Source: Polaribacter haliotis | GTDB lineage: Bacteria; Bacteroidota; Bacteroidia; Flavobacteriales; Flavobacteriaceae | DNA length: 64,000 bases | Assembly: GCF_014784055.1 (NCBI RefSeq) | Contig: NZ_CP061813.1 | Span: forward strand, 1,932,001-1,996,000 | Direction of reading: 5' to 3' | Shown: positions 14,442-24,100 of the stretch, piece after piece | Numbering within the stretch: position 1 is the first letter of the stretch | Layout of the letters: each line of letters begins with the position of its first letter | The notes under the pieces: model-generated | What the model was told of the DNA's origin: nothing | Database searches by the model: none | The model's input: the letters and a program-made list of their open reading frames with translations, nothing else | Made by a program: the position numbers and the translations under genes

Positions 14442-14603
14442 TCAATTATTAAATGTCTTAAAACAGATATTAAAAAGTGGATGCCATAAATAATTAGAAT
14501 AACATTTTCCACATTTATACAACTTAAATCTTAAAATTTTTTGGTAAAAAGATCTTTGAACTTTTGTTCTAGAAAACGATTTACATTTTGGACATTGTTT
14601 CAT
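14442..14603 (-). CDS. Zinc-ribbon mini-protein, 53 residues
   Basis: A minus-strand frame from ATG 14601-14603 to TGA 14442-14444. The product MKQCPKCKSFSRTK... has CPKC at residues 4-7 and CGKC at 31-34, then a hydrophobic tail YSNYLWHPLFNICFKTF. It has the same layout as the 54-residue protein at 11464-11628, so the two are probably distant paralogues flanking the two-component genes. It lies 41 bp upstream of the TPR sensor gene on the same strand and could be the first gene of that operon. Function unknown. Confidence 0.7.
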   Translation of the reverse strand: MKQCPKCKSFSRTKVQRSFYQKILRFKLYKCGKCYSNYLWHPLFNICFKTFNN

Positions 14604-14697
14604 TATATAATAAAACTACAGTATTTAAAGTACTTAAAAAATAAAATGGGATTAAGCTATTTTTTTTGAGGACAAAGTTTCTATTTTCAGGGACAAA

Positions 14698-14727
14698 AAA
14701 AAACCGATTCATTTCTAAATCGGTTTT
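14698..14727 (-). terminator. Rho-independent terminator of the nqr operon
   Basis: AAACCGATT (14701-14709) and AATCGGTTT (14718-14726) form a stem with an 8-base loop. On the minus strand, the transcript leaving nqrF (stop at 14755) meets the stem and then a U-run from the A-tract before 14701. Confidence 0.8.
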
Positions 14728-14754
14728 ATATAATATTTAATTTAATATTGAAGT

Positions 14755-16065
14755 CTATCCTCCAAAATCATCAAATCGGATATTTTCATCTGGCATACCA
14801 AAATCTTCTCCCATTTTTTGTACTGCTTTGTTCATTAATGGTGGTCCACAGAAGTATAATTCTAAATCTTCTGGAGATTCGTGAAGATTTAGGTAGTTAT
14901 CTATTACACAATTGTGAATAAACCCTACAAAACCATCTCCAGCTTCATCATTAATATCTTTTTTAACTTTCCAATTATCCGAATCTAAAGGGTCTGATAA
15001 TGCAATAAAGAACTTAAAGTTTGGAAAATCTTTTTCTAATGCTCTAAAGTGATCGATGTAAAACAATTCTGCTTTCGAACGTCCACCATACCAATAAGTT
15101 ACTTTTCTACCTGTTTTAAGAGTTCTGAATAAGTGATATAAGTGAGAACGCATTGGCGCCATTCCTGCTCCACCACCAACATATAACATTTCTGCATCCG
15201 ATTCGTTTATGAAGAATTCTCCATAAGGTCCAGAAATTACACATTTGTCTCCTTTTTTCAAATTGAAAATATATGAAGAGGCAACTCCTGGATTTACATC
15301 CATCCAACCACCTTTTGCTCTATCAAATGGCGGTGTTGCAATACGAACGTTTAACATAATTTCTCTTCCCTCTGCTGGGTAAGAAGCCATTGAATAAGCT
15401 CTTTCCACAGTTTCGGTATTTTTCATAACTAACGGACGTAGTTTAAACTTATTCCATTCTGCTTCAAATTTATCTGGAGTTTCATGTTCTTCTGGGTGTG
15501 CAGTAATGTCCATATTTTCGAACTTTACTTCACAAGGAGGAATTTCAATTTGAATATATCCACCAGCTTTATAACCCATATCTTCTGGAATTTCTACTAC
15601 AAATTCCTTAATAAAAGAAGCCACATTGTAATTTCTTACTACAACTGCATCCCATTTCTTAATTCCGAAAACTTCTTCTGGAATAGAAATGTTCATGTCT
15701 TGTTTTACTTTAACCTGACAAGCCAAACGTGCTCCTTCTTTTAGTTCTTTTCTAGAAAAATGAGGAACTTCTGTAGGTAAAGCTTCTCCTCCACCAGAAT
15801 TCACATGACATTCGCATTGAATACATGTTCCACCTCCACCACAAGCAGATGGTAAGAAAATTTTATTACTACCTAAAGTAGTTAGTAAAGAATCTCCTGA
15901 AGCTACTTCAATTTCTCTTTCGCCATTAATCATAATCTTTACGGGACCTGATGGCGATAATTTTTGTTTTACAACTAGTAATATTGTAATTAATAATAAA
16001 GCTATTATTAAAAACGCTACTACTGTTGCGATTACAGTTCCTGTTGTTCCTGCTGCTAAAATCAT
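14755..16065 (-). CDS. nqrF: Na+-translocating NADH:quinone reductase subunit F
   Basis: A 436-residue inner-membrane protein and the NADH entry point of the Na+-NQR pump. One N-terminal helix (ATVVAFLIIALLLITILLVV) is followed by a 2Fe-2S ferredoxin domain with its four cysteines in SACGGGGTCIQCECHV and RLACQVK, then an FNR-like FAD domain (RAYSMASYP) and an NADH domain (GGGAGMAPMRSHLYHL, YFCGPPLMNKAV). The end is the typical aromatic DENIRFDDFGG. Length is as usual (about 410-435). Last gene of the operon, 1 bp downstream of nqrE, before a terminator. Confidence 0.97.
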   Translation of the reverse strand: MILAAGTTGTVIATVVAFLIIALLLITILLVVKQKLSPSGPVKIMINGEREIEVASGDSLLTTLGSNKIFLPSACGGGGTCIQCECHVNSGGGEALPTEVPHFSRKELKEGARLACQVKVKQDMNISIPEEVFGIKKWDAVVVRNYNVASFIKEFVVEIPEDMGYKAGGYIQIEIPPCEVKFENMDITAHPEEHETPDKFEAEWNKFKLRPLVMKNTETVERAYSMASYPAEGREIMLNVRIATPPFDRAKGGWMDVNPGVASSYIFNLKKGDKCVISGPYGEFFINESDAEMLYVGGGAGMAPMRSHLYHLFRTLKTGRKVTYWYGGRSKAELFYIDHFRALEKDFPNFKFFIALSDPLDSDNWKVKKDINDEAGDGFVGFIHNCVIDNYLNLHESPEDLELYFCGPPLMNKAVQKMGEDFGMPDENIRFDDFGG

Positions 16066-16066
16066 A

Positions 16067-16792
16067 TTAATTTATAGTTTTAGTATTTTTTGCTATTTCT
16101 TCTTTTTCTAAATCCTTTTTTACCACCTTTTCAGTAACAACTTCTGGCTCTGTAGAAGGTTCTCCCTCTTCATCTCCACCAGTTAACATTCCTCCAAAAC
16201 TTAAGAAACCAATTCCCATTAAACCAGTAATAATAAAAGTAATTCCTAAACCTCTTAATGCTGGAGGAACACTTGAATATCTAATTTTCTCACGAATGGC
16301 TGCAATTGCTAAAATTGCTAAAAACCAACCAATTCCAGATGAAACTCCGTAATTAAATGCCAAACCTAAAGATTCAATCTCTCTTGCTTGCATAAATAAA
16401 GAACCTCCTAAAATTGCACAGTTTACTGCAATTAATGGTAAGAAAATACCTAATGAGTTATATAATGATGGTGAAAATTTCTCTACAATTATCTCTACCA
16501 ACTGCACCATTGTTGCAATAGTTGCAATAAACATAATAAAAGAAAGGAAACCTAAATCGTAATCTGCATATTCATCTCCCAACCAAACTAACGCACCTGG
16601 TTGTAATAAATATTGATCTAATAACCAGTTCAATGGAACTGTTATTGCCAATACAAAAATTACGGCAGCTCCTAAACCAACTGCTGTTGCTACTTTTTTA
16701 GATACGGCTAAGTATGAACACATACCTAAGAAAACCGCAAACACCATATTATCAATAAAAATTGATTTGAAAAATAATTCTACGTGCTCCAT
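16067..16792 (-). CDS. nqrE: Na+-translocating NADH:quinone reductase subunit E
   Basis: A 241-residue membrane protein with six predicted helices, for example [38 protein letters not shown] and [19 protein letters not shown]. Cysteines in GMCSYLAV and NCAILGG correspond to those that hold the NqrD/NqrE iron centre. The core ends near residue 205 ([14 protein letters not shown]). About 35 acidic and basic residues follow ([13 protein letters not shown]...[12 protein letters not shown]), a tail longer than in most family members (about 200). It is separated from nqrD by 82 bp, unlike the other tightly packed genes. Confidence 0.95.
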   Translation of the reverse strand: MEHVELFFKSIFIDNMVFAVFLGMCSYLAVSKKVATAVGLGAAVIFVLAITVPLNWLLDQYLLQPGALVWLGDEYADYDLGFLSFIMFIATIATMVQLVEIIVEKFSPSLYNSLGIFLPLIAVNCAILGGSLFMQAREIESLGLAFNYGVSSGIGWFLAILAIAAIREKIRYSSVPPALRGLGITFIITGLMGIGFLSFGGMLTGGDEEGEPSTEPEVVTEKVVKKDLEKEEIAKNTKTIN

Positions 16793-16796
16793 ATTT

Positions 16797-16862
16797 TTTA
16801 GTTTTCAGTTTTCAGTTTCAGAAATCAGTTAGCTTTTTGACTGCAAACTGCTACTGCAATTG
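16797..16862. repeat. Short direct repeats in the nqrD-nqrE gap
   Basis: The gap contains TTTTCAG units in tandem (AGTTTTCAGTTTTCAGTTTCAG) followed by related CAGTTAGC, ACTGCAAACTGC and ACTGCAAT pieces. Such AACTG-rich junk repeats occur between flavobacterial genes. No start or stop signal lies within. Confidence 0.45.
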
Positions 16863-16874
16863 TAAACTTATTTG

Positions 16875-17519
16875 TTAATCTTCTATTAATGCTTTATTTC
16901 TACTTCTTTGTACCCAAATAATTAATCCTACAACTATTAAAGCCATTGGTGGCATTAACATAAATCCGTTGTTTTCGTAACCTGTGGAATACAAGCCTGT
17001 TTTTTCGATTGGATCTCCTAAAACTGGAATTCCGAATAAAGTTCCAGAACCTAACAATTCTCTAAAAAAACCAACAATTAATAAAATAACTGCGTATCCT
17101 AAAGCATTTCCAATTCCGTCTAAGAAAGATTTCCAAGGTCCGTTTGCCAAAGCAAAAGCCTCAAAACGTCCCATAATAATACAGTTCGTAATAATTAAAC
17201 CTACGAATACTGCCAATGTTTTACTTAACTCGTAAGCGTATGCTTTTAAAACTTGATCTACAATGATTACCAAAGAAGCAACTACAATAAGTTGTACAAT
17301 AATTCTAATTTTAGAAGGAATAATGTTTCTCATTAAAGAGATTACAACATTACCAACTCCTAGTACAAACAATACAGCAACTCCCATTACTAAAGAAGCT
17401 TTTAACTCTGCAGTAATTGCTAATGCAGAACAAATACCTAATACTTGAATCGTAATTGGGTTATTATCTGCTAATGGATCTGTGATTAACTTCGTGTCTT
17501 TTTTTGAAAGTAGTCCCAT
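16875..17519 (-). CDS. nqrD: Na+-translocating NADH:quinone reductase subunit D
   Basis: A 214-residue membrane protein of six helices: TIQVLGICSALAITAELKASLVMG, VISLMRNIIPSKIRIIVQLIVVASLVIIVDQVL, GLIITNCIIMGRFEAFAL, and NALGYAVILLIVGFFREL. Cysteines in GICSALA and TNCIIMGR match those of the NqrD/E iron site. It is homologous to nqrE and to RnfE. Length is standard (about 210). It follows nqrC with 1 bp between them. Confidence 0.97.
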   Translation of the reverse strand: MGLLSKKDTKLITDPLADNNPITIQVLGICSALAITAELKASLVMGVAVLFVLGVGNVVISLMRNIIPSKIRIIVQLIVVASLVIIVDQVLKAYAYELSKTLAVFVGLIITNCIIMGRFEAFALANGPWKSFLDGIGNALGYAVILLIVGFFRELLGSGTLFGIPVLGDPIEKTGLYSTGYENNGFMLMPPMALIVVGLIIWVQRSRNKALIED

Positions 17520-17520
17520 C

Positions 17521-18315
17521 TTAGTTTTTATTTTTTAAATTTTGGAAGTATGGTAAGTACAACTTTAAATCCTTTTTAATCATTGCAGCAACACCATCTC
17601 CAGTAATTGTTGCACCAGCTAAAGCATCTACTTCAAAATCCTCTTTATCTTTATTTAATGGATCGTTATTTCCTTTTGCAACTGTAATTCCTTTGAATAC
17701 ACCTGCATCTGTCAATAATTTTTCACCATAAAAATCGTCCATAAAATAACGTTGTTTTATGTTGGCTCCTAAACCAGGAGTTTCTCCTGCGTGATCGAAA
17801 AATGCTCCTTTTACAACCATATCTGTATCTAAAGCAACATAACCCCAAATTGCATCCCAAAGACCTTTACCTCTTATTGGTGCTACATAAACAGTTTTTC
17901 CTTCTTGTTCTCCTTTAAATAAAGGTAAGAACCTAGATTTACCGTTTTTTGCTCTGGTTTGTTGTTTTTTAATATCAATTAAATAAGGCTCTTTTTTATT
18001 ATTAGCTGCCATGAATTCTTCACGATTCATTTCTTTAATAATTTTGCCATCTTTAACTTCTATAACAATTTGTTCAGAAATTTTTTCAGCAAAAACATCT
18101 GCTACTTTATCTGTAGAAATAAAAGTGATACTTCCTTCTTCATTTTCATTAACACCTAAAGCGTACAATATATTTTGTTGCTTTTCCATTCGCTCATTTT
18201 CCTTAATTGTAGGTTTTAATGACGATGCTGTAAATGCTAATAACGAACCAACTACTACAACCATTATAATGGCGAAAATAATTGTGTAACTATTACTATC
18301 TGTTTTATTACTCAT
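17521..18315 (-). CDS. nqrC: Na+-translocating NADH:quinone reductase subunit C
   Basis: A 264-residue protein with one N-terminal helix (YTIIFAIIMVVVVGSLLAFTAS) and a periplasmic FMN-binding domain. The FMN-attachment motif is VDALAGATITGDGV, with the Thr of A-G-A-T carrying covalent FMN (family knowledge: S/T-G-A-T). Other family marks are ALDTDMVVKGAFFDHAGETPGLGANI. Length is standard. Central gene of the operon, 2 bp after nqrB. Confidence 0.97.
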   Translation of the reverse strand: MSNKTDSNSYTIIFAIIMVVVVGSLLAFTASSLKPTIKENERMEKQQNILYALGVNENEEGSITFISTDKVADVFAEKISEQIVIEVKDGKIIKEMNREEFMAANNKKEPYLIDIKKQQTRAKNGKSRFLPLFKGEQEGKTVYVAPIRGKGLWDAIWGYVALDTDMVVKGAFFDHAGETPGLGANIKQRYFMDDFYGEKLLTDAGVFKGITVAKGNNDPLNKDKEDFEVDALAGATITGDGVAAMIKKDLKLYLPYFQNLKNKN

Positions 18316-18317
18316 AA

Positions 18318-19520
18318 TTAAGCAGTTTTAGCTTTTAAACGTTTCATTCTTCTCTTAACGTTTCCTTGCACAACATAATGATCTATGGTTGGTGCAAATA
18401 CATTCATTAATAAAATTGCTAAGAATACTCCTTCTGGATATGCTGGATTGAAAACACGAATCATAATTGATAAGAAACCAATTAAGAAACCGTAAATCCA
18501 TTTTCCTTTATTTGTTTGTGATGCTGTTACAGGATCTGTTGCCATAAAAACAGCTCCAAATGCCAAACCACCAATCATTAAGTGTTCCCACCAAACTGTG
18601 TTCATTAATCCGTAAAATTTACTAGATTCTGTAATAATATCTGCTGCAACAACTTGATTGAAAATTAAACCCATTACTGCTGCTCCAATAAATGTTGAAA
18701 GAATTATTCTCCAGCTTCCAATTTTTGTAAAAATTAAAAAAGCTGCACCTAATAATATTAATAAAGTTGAAGTTTCTCCTACAGAACCTGGAATGAATCC
18801 CATAAACTTGTCCCACATAGAATATATTACTTCATTTCCTTGGGCATAGCTTCCAAGAATTGTTTCTCCAGAAATTGCATCTGCAGTTCCTGTTCTTTCA
18901 ACTGCATCATACACCCAAACCTTATCTCCAGACATCCAAGTTGGATATGCAAAAAATAAGAATGCTCTAATAGTTAAAGCAGGATTTAAAATATTCATTC
19001 CTGTTCCACCAAATACTTCTTTACCAATTACCACTCCAAAAACCACTGCAACTGCTAACATCCATAAAGGTGTGTCTACAGGTACAATTAATGGTACTAA
19101 CATTCCTGTTACTAAATAACCTTCTTCAACTTCGTGCCCTTTTATTACCGCGAAAATAAATTCCACTAAAAGACCAACTCCATAAGAAACAATTACTAAT
19201 GGTAAAACTTTTATGATTCCTATCCAAAGGTTATCCCAAGTAAAAAAATTAGCTAAGACATCTGTTCTTAAAGAACTATCTATAGCTGCATAATGTTGGT
19301 AACCTGCGTTAAACATTCCAAAAATCAAACAAGGAATTAAAGCCATAATTACAATATTCATTGTACGCTTTAAATCGTCTGCTGCTTTAATGTGAGTTCC
19401 TCCTTTGTGAGTAACTTCGTTAGGTAAATATAAAAAAGTATGGATTGCGTTAAACGCAGGTGCCATTTTTGTTCCTTTATATTTCTCTTTTAAATTGTGT
19501 AAGTTTTGTTTTAAGCTCAT
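18318..19520 (-). CDS. nqrB: Na+-translocating NADH:quinone reductase subunit B
   Basis: A 400-residue membrane protein with about ten helices, homologous to RnfD. Recognisable parts are MALIPCLIFGMFNAGYQ, GKEVFGGTGMNILNPALTIRAFLFFAYP, GLAFGAVFMATDPVT and the final GVFLAILLMNVFAPTIDHYV. The covalent FMN site is expected at S/T-G-A-T; the matching segment reads DAISGETILG, so the Thr is kept but Glu replaces Ala in the motif. The subunit carries the sodium path and the quinone site. Four bp after nqrA. Confidence 0.97.
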   Translation of the reverse strand: MSLKQNLHNLKEKYKGTKMAPAFNAIHTFLYLPNEVTHKGGTHIKAADDLKRTMNIVIMALIPCLIFGMFNAGYQHYAAIDSSLRTDVLANFFTWDNLWIGIIKVLPLVIVSYGVGLLVEFIFAVIKGHEVEEGYLVTGMLVPLIVPVDTPLWMLAVAVVFGVVIGKEVFGGTGMNILNPALTIRAFLFFAYPTWMSGDKVWVYDAVERTGTADAISGETILGSYAQGNEVIYSMWDKFMGFIPGSVGETSTLLILLGAAFLIFTKIGSWRIILSTFIGAAVMGLIFNQVVAADIITESSKFYGLMNTVWWEHLMIGGLAFGAVFMATDPVTASQTNKGKWIYGFLIGFLSIMIRVFNPAYPEGVFLAILLMNVFAPTIDHYVVQGNVKRRMKRLKAKTA

Positions 19521-19524
19521 AACC

Positions 19525-20874
19525 TTATCCTAATTCTTCTCTCATTAAATCTAAACCTTCACGAATTATCTTCTGATGAGGCTGTTTAGATACACAAATA
19601 AATTCTGTTAGTGCAAAATCTTCTGGTGCTACTTCGTAACCACCTAAAGCTTCCATTTCATCTAAATCTTTATACATAAATGCTTTTAACAATTGCATTG
19701 GATAAATATCTAAAGGAAACACTTGTTCGTAAGCACCTGTAACCACAAATGCTCTGTGCTCTCCATTTGTATTTGTATTTAAATCGTACTTTTTGTTTGG
19801 TGTTAACCAAGAAAAAGTTAAAGCTCTTGAAGCAGAAATTTTATTGAAAATTGGTTTGTTCCAACCAAAAAATTCATAATCGTCTCCTTCTGGAATCGCT
19901 GTTATTTGATTATCGTAATAACCCAAAAATTCGTCTTCTTTTACTTCCTTCCCAGAAAGTACGTTCCCGCTAATAATTCTTGTATTATCGTCATTCAAAT
20001 TGTTTGCAGTAACATCCGAAATAGTTGCTCCTGCAATTGCAGTTACATATTGTGGATTCTTAAATTGAGAACCAGTTAAAGCTACTGTTCTTGTTAAATT
20101 TAACTTTCCAGTTAATAACAACTCTCCAATAACTACTAAATCTTGTGGTGATACTATCCAAACAACTTCACCTTTATTAATAGGATCTATTTTTGCAATT
20201 TGAGTTCCTACATTTCCTGAAGGATGTGGTCCTGAAACCTTATGTAATTCAACTCCTTTTAAACCTGATAAAGGAGAATTAGAATTTGCGCCAACAGAAA
20301 CATGCACTTTACCTTCTGTAAGTTTAGAAACTGCATCGATTGCTGCTTGCAATTGTGTTTCTTTCCCTGCTAAAGTATAATCTAAGTCTGCAGCTAAAGG
20401 TGCACTTGCGTATGCAGATACAAAAATAGCTTTTGGAGCCTGATTTGGATTTGCAACAACATCATAAGGACGCTGTTTTATAAATGGCCAACAACCTGCT
20501 GCTAATAAATGATTTTTAACTTCTTCTGAAGACATAGAGTCTGCATTTTTAGTTTCAAAATCTTTATGAGTTTGTGTTGCATCTGCAGAAATTTTAACTG
20601 CTAATACCTTTCTTCTTGCTCCACGAACAACCTCTACTACTTTACCAGAAACCGGACTTGGAAATAATAGACGTTCATCACTTTTCGAATGAAAAAGTGC
20701 TTCTCCAGCTTTTACTTCTGTGCCTTCTTTAGCAATAAGTTTAGGTGTTATTCCGTGAAAGTCTTCTGGCTTTACTGCATAAATGCTACTCTGAGTATTA
20801 TTCATAGTAGTTTTTTCTGCAACGCCAACAAGCTTAATATCTAAGCCTTTTTTAATACGAATGTCTTTTGACAT
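19525..20874 (-). CDS. nqrA: Na+-translocating NADH:quinone reductase subunit A
   Basis: A 449-residue peripheral subunit: MSKDIRIKKGLDIKLVGVAEK at the N-terminus, the barrel-sandwich-like EVKAGEALFHSKSDERLLFPSPVSGKV, and later VSGPHPSGNVGTQIAKIDPI and AFVVTGAYEQVFPLDIYPMQLL. Length is typical (about 445). It contacts the quinone end of the pump. First gene of nqrABCDEF; the whole operon pumps Na+ while passing electrons from NADH to ubiquinone/menaquinone, the usual respiratory entry of marine flavobacteria. Confidence 0.97.
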   Translation of the reverse strand: MSKDIRIKKGLDIKLVGVAEKTTMNNTQSSIYAVKPEDFHGITPKLIAKEGTEVKAGEALFHSKSDERLLFPSPVSGKVVEVVRGARRKVLAVKISADATQTHKDFETKNADSMSSEEVKNHLLAAGCWPFIKQRPYDVVANPNQAPKAIFVSAYASAPLAADLDYTLAGKETQLQAAIDAVSKLTEGKVHVSVGANSNSPLSGLKGVELHKVSGPHPSGNVGTQIAKIDPINKGEVVWIVSPQDLVVIGELLLTGKLNLTRTVALTGSQFKNPQYVTAIAGATISDVTANNLNDDNTRIISGNVLSGKEVKEDEFLGYYDNQITAIPEGDDYEFFGWNKPIFNKISASRALTFSWLTPNKKYDLNTNTNGEHRAFVVTGAYEQVFPLDIYPMQLLKAFMYKDLDEMEALGGYEVAPEDFALTEFICVSKQPHQKIIREGLDLMREELG

Positions 20875-20911
20875 AGTAAATTGGAATATTTAGTTATCTA
20901 AAAAAATCATG

Positions 20912-20919
20912 CAAATTTA
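20912..20919 (-). promoter_or_regulatory. Putative -7 box of the nqr operon
   Basis: On the minus strand, TAAATTTG fits TAnnTTTG and lies about 40 bp upstream of nqrA. The -33 element is not obvious. The rest of 20875-21114 is AT-rich without other recognisable elements. Confidence 0.4.
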
Positions 20920-21114
20920 AAGATTTTGAGGGTTAAGAGTGATATAATTTGAAGGTAATCTTACTGAATTAATCTTATTTATATTAATTCTAAATAAAAT
21001 ATATTTTGAAGAGAAACAACTTCTTATCTTTAATTTAATTTCCTTAAAATGACACATATTTTAAATAAATCGGATTAAATAAGGTTTTATAATTTTGAAA
21101 ACTGAAAAATTATA

Positions 21115-24100
21115 TTATTTCTTTACGATTCTTTTAATTACAACTCCATTATTTGTGAATATTTTAAATAAATAAACACCTCTTTGTAAATGCCCTATTT
21201 GAATGGTGTTTTTAGGTTTTAATAATTTAAAAACCGTCTTTCCTAATAAGTTATAAGCGATAATTTTATCAATTTCTAATTGACTACTTCCTTTTATGCT
21301 TAATTGATATGTAGCTGGATTTGGATATAATTTAACTTCAGTATTTAAAATTTCATCATTAATATTTGCAGTTGTTGAGATTTCAAAATTAGCTCCTATA
21401 AAAAACAATTCGTAGTTATTATTTAAACTAAGTGAACCTATTTTTATTAAATAAGCCCCTATTTCTTCTCCTAATTCTCTTGTTAAATTCCCAGTAAAAA
21501 CATCTTTATTTACTAAAATTCCATTCGTTATTTGATAGGTTAAAGGAGGATCTGCATCATTTTTACCTTTTATTATAGAATCTGCAGTAACTGTAATTTC
21601 TCTTTTTGAAATAGTTAAAAAACTACTTATAAAATTAATTTGATAATTTCCATTTTCTAATGTTGATGAGATTTCGTAATCTCCAATATTCTCTCCTACT
21701 TCTCTTTTTAAGGTACCTGATAAAACGTCTCCATTTAATAAATTCCCTGAAGTTATTTTATAAGTAAAATCTGGGTCTGAATCTCCATAGATTTTTGTTT
21801 TAAAATCTGAATTAATAGATATTTCTTTTTTTGAAATTGTAAAGTTACTACCGATAAAAGTAATTTCGTAATTGCTATTTACCAAAGTTGATAAAATCTT
21901 ATAAACACCTACATTTTCTCCTAATTCTCTATTTAATGTCCCTGATAAAACATCGCCATTTATTAAACTTCCTGAAGAAATATTGTAGGTAAACTCAGGA
22001 TCTGATTCTCCATAAATTTTTGTTTTTGCATCTGCTGTAATTGATATTTCTTTTTTTGAAATTATAAAGTTACTGCCGATAAAAGTTATTTCGTAATTGC
22101 TATTTACCAAAGTTGATGAAATCTTGTAAACACCTACATTTTCTCCTGATTCTCTATTTAAAATACCTGATAAAACATCGCCATTTATTAAACTTCCTGA
22201 AGAAATATTGTAGGTAAACTCAGGATCTGATTCTCCATAAATTTTTGTTTTTGCATCTGCTGTAATTGATAATTTTCTTTTAGCAATGGTTAATTTTCCT
22301 GAAACATAAATAATATCGTAATCTGTGTTCGATAAATTCGATGAAATTACATATTCCCCAGCATTTTCTCCAATTGTTCTACTTAAACTTCCTGTTAAAA
22401 CATCACCAGAATCTAAACTTCCAGATGTAATTTTATATGTTAAAATTGGGTCTGTTTCTCCGTAAATTTTAGTTTTTGAATCTACTGTTATTACGATTCC
22501 TTTTTTTGCAGTAATTCTTAAAAAACCAGATTGAAAGGTAATATTATAATTAGAATTTGAAAGCGAAGAACTTATTAAATAATCACCCAAACTCTCTCCA
22601 GCTTCTCTGCTTAAATTTCCAATTAAAACATCTCCATCAACTAAATTACCTTTGGTAATTCTATAAGTTAAAACCGGATCTGTATTTCCAATAATCTTAG
22701 TTTTAATATCTGCTGAAATTGTAATTTCTCTTTTAGTAATTGTTAAATCACTTGCAATAAATGCAATCTCGTAATTATCGTTATTTATAGTAGATGTAAT
22801 TGCATATTCTCCAATATTCTCGCCAATTGCTCTAACTAAACTTCCTGATAAAACATCGCCATCTACCAAACTTCCTGAAGTAATATTATAAGTTAATGCT
22901 GGATCTTCGTCTCCGTAATTTTTTGATTTTGAATCTACTGTAACTGTAATTTGTCTTTTTAAAATCGTTAAATTATCAGCAATAAATGTAATCTCGTAAT
23001 TATCGTTATTTAAAGTAGATGTAATTGCATATTCTCCAATATTCTCGCCAACTACTCTAACTAAACTTCCTGATAAAACATCGCCATCTACCAAATTGCC
23101 TGAAGTCATTTTGTAGGTTAATTCTGGGTCTTCGTCTCCGTAAATTTTTGTTTTTAAATCTGCTGTAACTGTAATTTCTCTATATAAAATCGTTAAATTA
23201 TTAGCGATAAATGTAATCTCGTAATTATCGTTATTTAGATTTGATGTAATTGCGTAAGTTCCAATATTCTCGCCAATTGGTCTAGTTAAACTCCCTGATA
23301 TAACATCGCCATTCACCAAACTTCCTGATGTAATCTTGTAGGTTAATTCTGGATCTTCTTCTCCGTAAATTTTTGTTTTAAAATCTGCTGTAATTGTTAG
23401 TTTTCTCTTGGTTAAAAAATAAGATTCGTGTTTTATTTCAACTAAAGAGTTACCAACCAAATCTGTAATATTATTTGAGTTTTTCAACCCTAAAGAAACC
23501 ACTCCAAGATCTGTGTTTTTTGCAGAAATACTTACTTTATATTGGTTGTTAGAAAGGTTTTCAACATTTGAAATTGTTATATTCGAAGAAGCCAATCCAT
23601 TTAATTCAAAATCAGATAGATCTACGTTTTTAACTTCTTCATTAAAAGTGACTAAAAACCACCAAGAATCTACATTCGATTGTTTAGAAATATCTTGAAT
23701 AATAGGTTTTGAGATATCATAATTGAATCCAATTTTATTAGAAACTGTATTCTGATTATTATTTAAATCTAAAGAAACATTTTCAGGAACTTGAACCGAA
23801 AATTTACCTTGAGAAAAAGGAACAACTTCAATTTTATAGTTTTTATAGTCTGAAGTTAAAAAAGAGGAAATCGTACAATTTTCTAGTAAAAAATCTGATT
23901 TTTCAAAACCAGCAACTGCTTTAGAAAAAGCAACGTCTAAAGAAACAGGAACTGTGTTTGTATTCAAATTATCTGTTGTGGAAACAACCACATTTACTGG
24001 ATCTGTATTTTTAGCTACAGCAACCGAAACTACATATTTGTTTAAATTGGCTTCATTCTCTGATAAAACTGAATAAGTAATTGGATTCGTAAAATCTTGC

